In this document: positions 34,640 through 43,623 of the stretch, one piece after another
How positions within the stretch are numbered: position 1 is the stretch's first letter
Layout of the letters: every line of letters begins with the position of its first letter
DNA from: Anaerolineales bacterium
Lineage (GTDB): Bacteria > Chloroflexota > Anaerolineae > Anaerolineales > Villigracilaceae
NCBI GenBank assembly: GCA_016789305.1
Contig: JAEURJ010000008.1
Coordinates: forward strand, 186,001 to 250,000
DNA length: 64,000 nucleotides
Direction of reading: 5' to 3'
Notes under the pieces: generated by a model
What the model was told of the DNA's origin: nothing
The model's input: the letters and a program-made list of their open reading frames with translations, nothing else
The model's database searches: none
Position numbers and translations under genes: made by a program

Positions 34640-35392
34640 TTACCAGCCGCGATTGGGCCAATCCTTCTGGCGCTCTTCCCGGAAGCGCTGCGCCCATTCT
34701 TCGGAGATATCGTCGGCAAGTTGGGTCAACGCGGGCGGTGTGATGGTCACGGACTTTGAATCCAGTTCGAGAGTGTCGAGGATCGTGCGTACGGTCCCTT
34801 CGTAGTTTTGGATGAAGTCTTCGTAGAAAATGTTCAGCGGGGTGATGTTGCCTTCGGCAAAGAATTCCTGAATCCCTGCTTCGCGCATGGAACATTCGTT
34901 GTAGAGATGGTTGATGGCATCGAAGGAATACTTGTCTGCAAGGTCAATTTCCTTTCGAGATTCGCCCGATGAAATATGCCATTCTGCCGATTGGATCGCC
35001 CGCCACCATGAAACCGCCAGCCGTACCTTGTTGCGGCGCGTCATGAAGATGTGGCGATGATTGGGAAAGACCTGTTCCCAAATGGCTGTTCGCTTTGTTT
35101 CATTTGGTTTACATGCAGGGAAATTTTGCAGCGTTTCGGTCAATTGCGTGAAATGGGGTTCATAAAAGGAATGATTGATCGCAAACACACCATTTGGCGT
35201 GGTTCCAAGTTTGTATAAATATTCCTGTAGTTCGGCATGGTCAGACCTTTTAAACGTACTCAGCAAGTCAGGCGGACAGTTGAACCACTCGCGCGGGACG
35301 CCAGCAATCCCTGTGGATTCGATCGCTTTGCATAGCAAGGTACTACCGGTCCGCTGGGTGAACCAGATGGTGTAGGAGAGTTCGGGTTTCAT
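34640..35392 (-). CDS. Stf0-type sulfotransferase
   Basis: 250 residues from the ATG at 35392; longer frames to 35527 overlap the RidA gene. The PAPS 5'-phosphosulfate loop is YTIWFTQRTGSTLLCKAI, the 3'-phosphate motif is FMTRRNKVRLAVSWWRA, and the C-terminal LNIFYEDFIQNYEG is typical of the Stf0 (trehalose-2-sulfotransferase) group. It transfers sulfate from PAPS to a sugar or other hydroxyl; the acceptor is unknown. It is followed by the DUF559 gene on the same strand. Confidence 0.88.
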   Translation of the reverse strand: MKPELSYTIWFTQRTGSTLLCKAIESTGIAGVPREWFNCPPDLLSTFKRSDHAELQEYLYKLGTTPNGVFAINHSFYEPHFTQLTETLQNFPACKPNETKRTAIWEQVFPNHRHIFMTRRNKVRLAVSWWRAIQSAEWHISSGESRKEIDLADKYSFDAINHLYNECSMREAGIQEFFAEGNITPLNIFYEDFIQNYEGTVRTILDTLELDSKSVTITPPALTQLADDISEEWAQRFREERQKDWPNRGW

Positions 35393-35421
35393 TAAATTTA
35401 TTTTCTTCGCATAAGATAACG

Positions 35422-35799
35422 CTATGCCTCTGCGATCACGGCGATGGAAACTTTCATTCCCTTTGCTTGAATAGGCAGTTTTGCTCCCTGCCGCGCGGGC
35501 GGGTCCTTGGGAAACCACTTGATCCATTCCTCATTTAACCCGGCGAAGTCTTCCGGCTCTGCAAGGATGAAGGTTACGCTGACGACTTTTTCCATTGAAC
35601 TGCCTGAGGCTTCCAGGATCGCCTGCACGTTCTTTAAACATTGGCGGGTGTGTTCCTGAATCGTGCTGCCGACGACATCGCCTGTTAGCGGGTCAAATGG
35701 GCCCTGACCTGAGACGAAGATCAACCCGGCCGCTTTCACTGCCTGACTGTAGGCCGGGGATTTTGGTGCCTTGTCTGTGGTAATGATCTGTTTTGTCAT
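35422..35799 (-). CDS. RidA family imine/enamine deaminase
   Basis: 125 residues, full length for the RidA/YjgF/UK114 fold. Diagnostic segments: PAYSQAVKAAGLIFVSGQGP, HTRQCLKNVQAILEASGSSM and PPARQGAKLPIQ with the catalytic arginine. RidA hydrolyses reactive 2-aminoacrylate-type imines released by PLP enzymes, as a trimeric cytoplasmic protein. The ATG at 35799 follows GGAGAGAAG. The downstream sulfotransferase gene is 30 bases away. Confidence 0.94.
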   Translation of the reverse strand: MTKQIITTDKAPKSPAYSQAVKAAGLIFVSGQGPFDPLTGDVVGSTIQEHTRQCLKNVQAILEASGSSMEKVVSVTFILAEPEDFAGLNEEWIKWFPKDPPARQGAKLPIQAKGMKVSIAVIAEA

Positions 35800-35838
35800 G
35801 ACTTCTCTCCAAATTTTTTTGCATCAATATCAACCGCG

Positions 35839-36255
35839 TTACTTTGTTACCACTTCCACCTTGTTTAATTTCACTTCCACCCCGGCCCGCAATGTATTCT
35901 GGATTTCAGCCACGGTATCCGTGTGGAGCATCAGCTCACGAATTTCCTCATCCGTTCCCTTTGCATAGACTTTGGCTTTGTAGGTAATATTTCTAGCTGG
36001 TTCGCCTTCTGCGCCGAAGTCGCCGCTTACTTCTACTTCCACTTTTTCTACTTGAATATTCCGCTTGGCGGCTTCGCGGTAGATGTCATTGCAGTAGCAG
36101 GTTGCCAGCGCGAGAAAGAGCAATTCTCCGCCGTTGGCGCTGGAGCCGAGTCCGCTGGGCTTGGGAGGAATGATGATCGAATGGGATTTGTCGTTGGTGG
36201 TCAAAGTAACGTGGTGATGTCCCTGACCGTTTTGGATGCTTGCGGTGATTTTCAT
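35839..36255 (-). CDS. OsmC-like protein missing the second redox cysteine
   Basis: 138 residues with the OsmC fold: GGELLFLALATCYCNDIYREA in the core and a helix with ELMLHTDTVAEIQNTLRAG. In peroxide-reducing OsmC/Ohr proteins a second cysteine stands in the latter helix at the position of Thr112. Here only Cys53 and Cys55 remain. It is therefore either a peroxidase of changed chemistry or a non-catalytic, ligand-binding OsmC-like protein. AGGAGTAAACC precedes the ATG. Confidence 0.9.
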   Translation of the reverse strand: MKITASIQNGQGHHHVTLTTNDKSHSIIIPPKPSGLGSSANGGELLFLALATCYCNDIYREAAKRNIQVEKVEVEVSGDFGAEGEPARNITYKAKVYAKGTDEEIRELMLHTDTVAEIQNTLRAGVEVKLNKVEVVTK

Positions 36256-36338
36256 GGTTTACTCCTAAAATATTTCCTTTATTTTACAACATGAAAAATC
36301 CAATCACTGCCGAATTGACCGTATAATGGAAGGCAGGG

Positions 36339-38351
36339 ATGTTTAAGTTAACGCCGATCTCAACGATCCTGTTCATCACCACTGCGATTAATGTTGCGGC
36401 TGCGTATGTCAGCTGGAAGAGAAGAAAGGCAACAAAAAGCGGTTTCTATTTTGCGTTAAGTATGGTCAGCCTTACTTTTTGGACGCTGGCCGCCGGGTTG
36501 GGATATGCCGCAGTTCCTCTTGGCCTGAAAATATTCTTCGCAAAGATGGACGCGGTGGGCTATCACAGCGCACTTGCATTACTCCTTCTGTTCATTTTGT
36601 ACTTTGGCGGGCTTGAAAAATGGGCGGAGCATGCATGGGTTCGTGCCCTGGTTTTTCTACTTCCCATTTCAAATATTTTGCTGGTCGCCACGAATGAATG
36701 GCACGGGTGGGTGTGGACCGGGTTCTCGCCTGCGGCGGGTAATGTCTGGGTCTTTGAACATGGCCCCGCCTTTGCCTGGATCGTAGTCACAGACTATGTG
36801 TTCATTCTCTCGATCATTTCCGTCCTTTTGAAGATTTCATTTTCCGGCCCTGAGATTTCCCGTCGTCAGGGTCGTTTGCTGCTTGCGGCGGCCATCGTAC
36901 CGGTCCTTGCCAATATTATTTATTTGTATGGGATCAAAGGCCAGGAAGGGGTGGATTGGTCCTCCATCACATTTTCCCTGACCGGGCTGTTATTCCTGTG
37001 GACCTTATATGGCGCTCATTTTCTGGACCTCGTGCCGATTGCCCGCGACAAACTGGTCAACAGTTTGAGCGACGGCGTGATCGCGATCGATACGCAGAAT
37101 CGCATCATCGATATCAATATTGCAGCTGCAAAAATAATCGAATCGCCTTCTGAAAAATTACTTGGAAGGAACCTCGGGGAAGTGATGCCGTTTTTTCAGC
37201 CTCTTCTGGAAGAATACCCGGTTCAGGAGGTGAAAATAGAATGGCAATCGACAGCCTTGGAAAAAGATTTCTTCGAAGTGTTGATTTCCCCTTTATTTGA
37301 GAAACATGATTTGATCGTCGGACGGCTGCTCATGTTCCATAATATCACCCGTCTCAAGGAGATGGCGGAAGCGGAGCGTGAACAACGCACACTTTCAGAG
37401 GCTCTGAGCAGCAGCGCTGCCGCACTGAACAGCACCCTTAAGTTTGATGATCTGTTGGATCGAATTGTGGATCACGTTGGACAGGTGGTTTCACATGATT
37501 CGGTCGGGATCATCCTGTTGGATGCCACCCGTCAGGTGGCCGAAGTGGTCGGATATCGTGACACCCGTAATTCCGCGGTGCTGAAGGAGAATATTGAGCT
37601 GTCGCCCTCGCTGATGCACAGCCTGCGTAAAATGCAGGAGACCGGTGAGCCGATCATTGTGGGCGATACCGGTTTGTACACAGGCTGGAACGACTCGCAA
37701 TCCGTTGCCTGGATCCGTGATTATCTGGGCGTGCCGATCAAGGTAAAGGGGGAGGTCGTTGGCTTTCTATCGCTTGCCAGTGCCAGGCCTCATACTTTTA
37801 CTCCACGGGATGCCGGGCACTTGCAAGCTTTTGTCAACCATGCCGCCATTGCCATCGAAAATACATGGTTGTACGAAGAGGTCAAAAAGCTTGCCATCAC
37901 AGATCCCCTCACCGGAATTTACAACCGCACTTTCTTTGAGGCGGAGCTTGAACGCATGAATATGAGCCGCGATTTCCCTATAAGCATCATCATTGCCGAT
38001 GTCGATAATTTGAAAATAACCAATGATCAGTTCGGCCACGCGGTGGGCGATCAGCTGCTAAAGAACACGGCCCAGCTATTGCAGGAAACGTTTCGTGCGG
38101 CGGATATCATTGCCCGCATTGGCGGGGATGAGTTTGGCGTTCTGCTGCCCAATACGGATTCGGAAACTGCGGGGCAATTATTGTCACGGCTGCGGTCAAA
38201 ATTGGATGGTCAAAATGCGGAAAGACCCGAACTCCGTGTGTATTTGTCGCAGGGGGTCTGCACGGGGGAACGGGGCAGGTTGATGGAGGCTTTTATTGCA
38301 GCCGATCAATTCATGTATAACGATAAAGCCGAACATAAATCGTCAAGGTAA
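36339..38351 (+). CDS. Membrane diguanylate cyclase with PAS and GAF domains
   Basis: 670 residues: seven-helix membrane sensor of the histidine-kinase-N type (about 5-230), PAS domain (about 235-345; SLSDGVIAIDTQNRIIDIN), GAF domain (about 360-505) and GGDEF domain (about 510-665). The active motif GGDEF is intact at 595-599 and the inhibitory site RAAD (586-589) lies the correct five residues upstream, so the enzyme should make c-di-GMP from GTP with product inhibition. The C-terminus is slightly short. Single gene; the HD-GYP phosphodiesterase at 46.6 kb could oppose it. Confidence 0.95.
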   Translation: MFKLTPISTILFITTAINVAAAYVSWKRRKATKSGFYFALSMVSLTFWTLAAGLGYAAVPLGLKIFFAKMDAVGYHSALALLLLFILYFGGLEKWAEHAWVRALVFLLPISNILLVATNEWHGWVWTGFSPAAGNVWVFEHGPAFAWIVVTDYVFILSIISVLLKISFSGPEISRRQGRLLLAAAIVPVLANIIYLYGIKGQEGVDWSSITFSLTGLLFLWTLYGAHFLDLVPIARDKLVNSLSDGVIAIDTQNRIIDINIAAAKIIESPSEKLLGRNLGEVMPFFQPLLEEYPVQEVKIEWQSTALEKDFFEVLISPLFEKHDLIVGRLLMFHNITRLKEMAEAEREQRTLSEALSSSAAALNSTLKFDDLLDRIVDHVGQVVSHDSVGIILLDATRQVAEVVGYRDTRNSAVLKENIELSPSLMHSLRKMQETGEPIIVGDTGLYTGWNDSQSVAWIRDYLGVPIKVKGEVVGFLSLASARPHTFTPRDAGHLQAFVNHAAIAIENTWLYEEVKKLAITDPLTGIYNRTFFEAELERMNMSRDFPISIIIADVDNLKITNDQFGHAVGDQLLKNTAQLLQETFRAADIIARIGGDEFGVLLPNTDSETAGQLLSRLRSKLDGQNAERPELRVYLSQGVCTGERGRLMEAFIAADQFMYNDKAEHKSSR

Positions 38352-38368
38352 AGCGTTGACGGGAATTT

Positions 38369-39217
38369 TCACCCCGCCTCATTCGCCGCCCGCGCACTGC
38401 CCACCGCACTGAGAGTCACGCCGCCGAGCACGATCAACCCGCCGATCAGTGCGAAGAGTCCCATGCTTTCACCGAGAAAGAGAAATACCCAAACGGGATT
38501 TAAGACAGGCTCCAGTGTTGCCACGAGGTTTGCTTCCAACGCAGGAATATGTTTGATGGCTTTGGTGAAAAATACAAAGGCAAAGCCGATCTGAAAGACG
38601 CCGAGGAAGGCGAGGATCAACCATGCATTGACGGTCCATGCTTCTTTTAATACGAAAGGGAATCCGACGATGGCAGTGAAAAGGCTGGCGATGAGAAAAC
38701 TTTCCTCGGGTGCGCCATCCTTTTGTGCGCGGAAGGAAACCATCATCACTGCCGAGGTCACGCCGCTTAAGATCGCCAGCAGGTTTCCATAGAAACCACC
38801 CGTGCTTAATTTATCCCCGAAGAAAAAGAACAGGCCTAAAAAGATAATGACCATCGAGATGTAATCCGTGCGCGAGGGCTTTTCACGCAGGAACCAATAT
38901 CCCAGCAGCACAACGTAAATCGGCGCGGTGTACTGTAGGAAGATCGCGTTCGCAGCGGTGGTTAACTTTGTCGATGTAATGAACAGGAATTGGGTCAGGA
39001 TCGAAGCGCCCGCCGCCAGTAATTGCCAACGACTGAAGCGGGTGGGAAGTCTGCGCATGTAGATCAGAAAGACAAGTCCGGCAAACAGGCTGCGTCCCGC
39101 TAAAATGGCGATGGGCTGCCAGGTCATCATCTTGATGAATACTCCACTGGTGCTCCATAAAGTCGCGGCAATTGCCAGAAAGAGAATCGCCTTGCGGCGT
39201 TCCGAAATATTGTCCAT
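38369..39217 (-). CDS. EamA/DMT superfamily transporter
   Basis: 282 residues with ten predicted spans arranged as two EamA repeats: LAIAATLWSTSGVFIKMM at the start and ALEANLVATLEPVLNPVWVF in the second repeat. The start at 39217 is chosen for the GAGG 6 bases upstream; GTG 39229 and ATG 39223 are alternatives. Probably an exporter of amino acids or other metabolites; the substrate is unknown. Divergent from the SDR gene. Confidence 0.92.
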   Translation of the reverse strand: MDNISERRKAILFLAIAATLWSTSGVFIKMMTWQPIAILAGRSLFAGLVFLIYMRRLPTRFSRWQLLAAGASILTQFLFITSTKLTTAANAIFLQYTAPIYVVLLGYWFLREKPSRTDYISMVIIFLGLFFFFGDKLSTGGFYGNLLAILSGVTSAVMMVSFRAQKDGAPEESFLIASLFTAIVGFPFVLKEAWTVNAWLILAFLGVFQIGFAFVFFTKAIKHIPALEANLVATLEPVLNPVWVFLFLGESMGLFALIGGLIVLGGVTLSAVGSARAANEAG

Positions 39218-39327
39218 TAACATCCTCACAAAGATTTATGGTCGAAGGCTCATTATACAGGTATCCCTTCAATTCATTCATGCGCGGTATGATGGGGGAA
39301 TATATTGGAAAGTTGAGCGAGGTAAAC

Positions 39328-40098
39328 ATGGAATTAAAACAACCGAACTTTAATCTTGATGGGCAGGTGGCAATGGTCACCGGGGCAAGCATGGGAATAG
39401 GTTATGGCCTGGCAAAACTTCTTGCCGGCGCAGGCGCGAAGGTTGCCGTATGCGCACGTAACTTGCAAACGTTGGAGAAGCTTTGCAATGAGATACATGC
39501 TGACGGCGGCGAAGCAAAGCCATATGCTCTTGATGTCACCAATATTGATCAGATCGGCTCCGTGGTCTCTGCCGTCAAACGGGATTTCGGCAGCCTCGAT
39601 ATATTGGTGAACAATGCCGGGCTGGGCGCCAATCATCCCGCCACGGAAGTTACTGAAGCCGATTGGGATGAGTTGATGGATGTAAATTTAAAAGGATTGT
39701 TTTTCTGCTGCCAGGCGGCCGGGCGCATCATGCTCGACCAGGGGCATGGTCGTATTATCAATATGAGTTCCCAGGCTGGAGAAGTGGGCATCCGCGATCA
39801 TGCGGTGTATTGCGCCACGAAAGGCGGGGTGAACCTTTTGACAAAAGTACTTGCGTTGGAATGGTCAGCGCGGGGTGTCACTGTCAATGCAGTTGCGCCT
39901 ACATTTATTTACACCCCCGGAACAGCAGAGCGTTTGGATGACCCCGCCTACCTTGAAGGTGTATTAAATCGAATTCCAATCGGCCATGTAGGCACCATCA
40001 CGGATGTGGCTTCCGCAGTGATATACCTTGCCTCTCCAGCAGGCGGCATGGTCAACGGGACTGTGTTGCTGGTGGATGGCGGCTGGACAGCGCAATAA
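39328..40098 (+). CDS. Short-chain dehydrogenase/reductase
   Basis: 256 residues from the ATG at 39328 with GAGGT upstream; the frame is open back to 39172, but that part overlaps the divergent EamA gene. Cofactor motif TGASMGIG (18-25), NNAG in LDILVNNAG, catalytic Ser (NMSSQAG) and YCATKGG (Tyr-x-x-x-Lys). A classical SDR, NAD(P)-dependent, of the 3-oxoacyl-ACP reductase/gluconate-5-dehydrogenase kind; substrate unknown. Confidence 0.94.
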   Translation: MELKQPNFNLDGQVAMVTGASMGIGYGLAKLLAGAGAKVAVCARNLQTLEKLCNEIHADGGEAKPYALDVTNIDQIGSVVSAVKRDFGSLDILVNNAGLGANHPATEVTEADWDELMDVNLKGLFFCCQAAGRIMLDQGHGRIINMSSQAGEVGIRDHAVYCATKGGVNLLTKVLALEWSARGVTVNAVAPTFIYTPGTAERLDDPAYLEGVLNRIPIGHVGTITDVASAVIYLASPAGGMVNGTVLLVDGGWTAQ

Positions 40099-40135
40099 AC
40101 CGACAGTTAGGGAAAAATAAACGTGCCCGAAATAT

Positions 40136-40642
40136 TTATTCGGGTCGATACGGCGCCTCTTTATCAATATCGCCTACGAAATCAGGCAGGTCTTTACCGC
40201 CGATCATTTGGCGAATCGAGAGGATTTCACCAAGGTGATACCAATAATGATAGGTGATGCGCCTTAGAACTGTCCCGCGAATTTGCCCAACGGATTCACC
40301 GTTGACCGGCAGATCCAGCAGCAGGGATTCGGTGGTCAACGAATCGAGATACGCTTCAGACTCAGCCGTAACTGCATGCCAGGTCCCGAGCATTTGTTTC
40401 AGCGACGGAGTGCTCATGGGAGCTCCATACGCAAAGATCTCATTTAACTCCGGGAATAAAATAATATTTTGCGGACGTTGTAGAAACGTCCGCTGTTCGT
40501 GCCATGCAAGATGCCCAACGATCCAGCCGATGCTATTCATCTGCCCGAAGTGGCGCGCGCCGTCTTCTTCGGTCGTACCTGCGAGTCCGCGCAGCCATTC
40601 GCTGCGCGTAAAACGGATTTGGTCAACCAGTGGGTGTGTCAT
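40136..40642 (-). CDS. DinB family protein
   Basis: 168 residues, DinB fold: WIVGHLAWHEQRTF with a ligand histidine, and ITYHYWYHLGEILSIRQMIG with the C-terminal ligand pair. Overlaps the upstream DinB-like gene by 4 bases (ATGA), so the two form a tandem, probably coupled, pair. Enzyme activity unknown. Confidence 0.88.
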   Translation of the reverse strand: MTHPLVDQIRFTRSEWLRGLAGTTEEDGARHFGQMNSIGWIVGHLAWHEQRTFLQRPQNIILFPELNEIFAYGAPMSTPSLKQMLGTWHAVTAESEAYLDSLTTESLLLDLPVNGESVGQIRGTVLRRITYHYWYHLGEILSIRQMIGGKDLPDFVGDIDKEAPYRPE

Positions 40643-41316
40643 GAGATCTCCTTGAGTTTTGATTTGATTCTAAATGCTTCGTTCAAATGCAGGAAGTTAT
40701 GACGGGTGGGCGGCATGAGCAGCAGGCCAGCAATGGTGCGTTTGCTCCAATAGGTGACGATTTCCAGCGCTTCTGGTGTGACCGCGCCTGTTTCCATCAC
40801 CCTTTGCAATCTCTCCGCCTTGACCTTTTGATTCAACTCTGCAGGCTTTAGCTTTTTGACGACCTCCTGCGTTCTGAGACCGACAGCAATGCGATAATTA
40901 CGCAGCGATTCCACGTTTAATGTTGCGCTGAGTTGGGCAACTTCTTGATCGCCCATTTTGTTTGCGGAATGAGAAATAGTGGCATTCAACTTTTTTGTCC
41001 ACTTGTCTTTCACGTACAGTTGAGCTGTATCCGCCACCAGCATATTCATGGTGATGTCTTCAATGCGGGCAATGTGAAAGAGAATCCATGCGATGGAGTG
41101 CTCGCCTTTTGGCGGAATGCTTCGAAAAGTTTTTTCAGTCAATCCCTGCCAGAGTTCCTCTTCGAATGACCATACGCTTCCACGGCTGACCTGCCTGCCA
41201 TGCACCATTCCATACTGGACCAGGAATTGGCCAATGGCTTTCGAATGATCTCCAGTTGCAAGTATGCGGCGTAATTTTTGCTGTCCATCGTTCCAAAGTT
41301 TTCGATTTATGTCCAT
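40639..41316 (-). CDS. DinB/YfiT-like protein
   Basis: 225 residues, longer than its neighbour. WILFHIARIEDITMNML contains the first ligand histidine and PTRHNFLHLNEAFRIK the last; a central charged region (about 95-170) is additional. The start at 41316 has GGGAGG upstream. First gene of the two-gene DinB unit. Confidence 0.8.
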   Translation of the reverse strand: MDINRKLWNDGQQKLRRILATGDHSKAIGQFLVQYGMVHGRQVSRGSVWSFEEELWQGLTEKTFRSIPPKGEHSIAWILFHIARIEDITMNMLVADTAQLYVKDKWTKKLNATISHSANKMGDQEVAQLSATLNVESLRNYRIAVGLRTQEVVKKLKPAELNQKVKAERLQRVMETGAVTPEALEIVTYWSKRTIAGLLLMPPTRHNFLHLNEAFRIKSKLKEIS

Positions 41317-41378
41317 AAAGCCCTCCCGGTTTTATGAAAATCCCATGATCAGGCTGGGTGCCTTTTGAATATGTAGTG

Positions 41379-42599
41379 TTATTGCTTTTTGCTCAACAAA
41401 TACCAAACTTTCATTTCACCTTTGCCTTTCACGGTGATGGTGCCCCGCGGTTCGCAGATGAAATCATCCTTGATGAGATCGTAGGTGTCTTCGGTGATCT
41501 GGATAACGTTTCCCGTGCTGTGCGATTCCATGCGGCTGGCTGTGTTGACTGTGTCCCCCCAAAGATCATAGCTGAATTTCTTTTGCCCAATAATTCCCGC
41601 CACTACGGGCCCGGAGTTGATCCCGATCCGAAAGGATAATTGTTTGCCTTGAAATGTCTGGCTTGACGTGTAATCACGCAGTTCCAATGCCATGTTCGCC
41701 AGTATCTTTGCGTGATCATCGCGCGGCTGGGGAACGCCCGATGCCACCATATAACAATCGCCAATTGTCTTGATCTTCTCCAATCCGTATTTTTCGACCA
41801 GCAGATCGAAATGAGAAAAGACCTCGTTGAGCAATTCCACAAGCTCTGTGGCTGTCATCTTTGCAGACATGGGGGTGAAGTTGACCACGTCCGCGAACAG
41901 GATGCTGGCCATGGTGATCTGATCGGCGATGAAGTGCGGTTTGTTCTTGAGAATTGTTGCGATCTCTTTGGGCAGAATATTTAACAGCAGGCGCTCGACT
42001 TTCTCCTCTTCTTTATTGCGCTGATCGATGAAGTACGCAAATCCACGAAAAACTAATGTTGAAACTATTACAAAGGTGGTTGCCAGCATGACGCGGATTA
42101 TGTCCGGAGGTAAATTGTTCGATGAACGCATATACGGTTGCAGCAGCGCGATCAAAATGATCCCGCCCATGTATGTTGAGAATATGATAATGGATAGCCG
42201 CATCTTGAGCCCGATCAGCGACATCATGGAAACCAGTAATCCCCAGAGGATGACACCGCCGGAATTAACAATGCCGCCAAGGGCGATGGTTCCTATCAGA
42301 ACAACCAGGAGTCCGCTTATCCCCAGGTATTTGGCAAGGATGCGATGATCCTTGTAAATTGTTGCATAGATCCACAGGTTGATCAGTGCAAAAATGCCGT
42401 AGCTGACGTACAGGATTCCTGTGAAAGGCTCGTGAAAGTAAATATAGATAGGGCCGATTACGAATAGAAAGAGAATGCTGATCGCAAGGACGTTGACGGG
42501 CAAAAGACTCTTGATCGCACGGGTATCCGGGCTGTCATCTGGTTTTATGCCAAGGGTTGTAATGAAGTTTATTGCCTTTTGAATAAAAGCTTTTGCCAT
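41379..42599 (-). CDS. Class III adenylate cyclase with membrane domain
   Basis: 406 residues: six hydrophobic segments (about 35-190), a short linker (VERLLLNILPKEIA) and the cyclase homology domain (about 225-405). Metal-binding Asp237 (FADVVNF) and Asp281 (TIGDCYM), adenine-selecting Lys277 and Asp345 (FSYDLWGD), and the transition-state pair Asn352 and Arg356 (NTASRME) are present. This matches ATP specificity, so cAMP is the expected product. The domain plan (six spans plus one catalytic domain, dimerising) is like mycobacterial Rv1625c. It may feed the CRP/FNR-like boxes at 45.1 and 45.7 kb. Confidence 0.94.
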   Translation of the reverse strand: MAKAFIQKAINFITTLGIKPDDSPDTRAIKSLLPVNVLAISILFLFVIGPIYIYFHEPFTGILYVSYGIFALINLWIYATIYKDHRILAKYLGISGLLVVLIGTIALGGIVNSGGVILWGLLVSMMSLIGLKMRLSIIIFSTYMGGIILIALLQPYMRSSNNLPPDIIRVMLATTFVIVSTLVFRGFAYFIDQRNKEEEKVERLLLNILPKEIATILKNKPHFIADQITMASILFADVVNFTPMSAKMTATELVELLNEVFSHFDLLVEKYGLEKIKTIGDCYMVASGVPQPRDDHAKILANMALELRDYTSSQTFQGKQLSFRIGINSGPVVAGIIGQKKFSYDLWGDTVNTASRMESHSTGNVIQITEDTYDLIKDDFICEPRGTITVKGKGEMKVWYLLSKKQ

Positions 42600-42754
42600 T
42601 TGTATGCTCCGTTACAGTCAGTTGTTAACTATAAGACCCTATATTTGGTTTGAACGAAACCATTGTGGAACGATCCTGATTGTACCAATTCCACTTTGAT
42701 ATCGCGGTTTAATTTTCCAATATAGTCATGACAATTCCTTGGATAAAATCTCCC

Positions 42755-42799
42755 TTGACAAAACTAATAACTTTAGCTAAAATACTAATATAATTAGTA
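42755..42799 (+). promoter_or_regulatory. Promoter with palindromic operator of the hydrolase-tetR operon
   Basis: TTGACA (42755-42760), a 17-base spacer and TAAAAT (42778-42783) are a near-consensus promoter. TACTAATATAATTAGTA (42783-42799) is a perfect 7-base-arm palindrome just after the -10, where the transcript starts, and TTTAGCTAAA (42772-42781) a second. Likely operator for the downstream TetR-family repressor. Confidence 0.75.
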
Positions 42800-42813
42800 A
42801 AAAGGAGAGTCTG

Positions 42814-43617
42814 ATGAAAACCCAGTATGTCAAACAACAAAATGGACAGATCGCATACGATGTAACGGGCGAGGGCCCTTTGGTCGTGTGTGTACCCTCG
42901 ATGGGGGATTTGCGGAGTGAATATCGCTTTTTGACGCCCTTACTGGTGAAAGCAGGATATCGAGTGGCAACGATGGATGTTCGCGGCCATGGCGAGAGCA
43001 GCGTTGAATGGAATGATTTTTCGGTGGCCGGCGTGGGTGCAGATATCATCGCATTGATCCGTGAATTGAAAAGCGAACCAGCCATCGTTGTGGGAACTTC
43101 CATGGCGGCAGGCGCGGCAGTTTGGGCGGCGGCCGATGCGCCTGATTTGATTCGTGGAATGATCCTGATAGGTCCGTTCGTCGGCGGGGAAGGGACCTGG
43201 GTCAATAATCTTATCTTCTCCACGCTGTTTGCCCGACCTTGGGGGCCGGGTATGTGGGTCAGATATTATTCGATGCTGTATCCGACGGATCGACCGGAGG
43301 ATTTTGTGGAATACTCCGCCGCACTTCGGGAAAATTTGAAAGAACGCGGACGATTGGAAAGTTTGGTCAAGATGATCGTCGCTTCGAAGAAAGCATCTGA
43401 AGAACGCCTCCCGCAAGTAAGCCAGCCTGTGTTGGTTTTGATGGGCAGCAAGGATCCTGATTTCAAAACTCCTGAAAACGATGCAAAGTGGGTCGCGGGG
43501 CAAGTGCGTGGAACATGCACGATGATCGCGGGCGCCGGTCATTATCCGCATGCAGAAATGCCGAATGTCACTGCGCCTTTGATGTTGTCTTTCATGAATT
43601 CGTTGAAGAAGGGCTAG
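42814..43617 (+). CDS. Alpha/beta-hydrolase
   Basis: 267 residues: nucleophile Ser96 in VVGTSMAAG, an acid in LVLMGSKDPDF, and histidine in AGAGHYPHAEMP. The block YRVATMDVRGHGESS (oxyanion/strand region) is typical of the esterase/haloperoxidase-like group. Substrate unknown. The GGAGAG site precedes the ATG. It heads an operon with a TetR regulator (6-base gap) and YrdB gene, controlled by the palindromic promoter. Confidence 0.93.
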   Translation: MKTQYVKQQNGQIAYDVTGEGPLVVCVPSMGDLRSEYRFLTPLLVKAGYRVATMDVRGHGESSVEWNDFSVAGVGADIIALIRELKSEPAIVVGTSMAAGAAVWAAADAPDLIRGMILIGPFVGGEGTWVNNLIFSTLFARPWGPGMWVRYYSMLYPTDRPEDFVEYSAALRENLKERGRLESLVKMIVASKKASEERLPQVSQPVLVLMGSKDPDFKTPENDAKWVAGQVRGTCTMIAGAGHYPHAEMPNVTAPLMLSFMNSLKKG

Positions 43618-43623
43618 GTAAAT

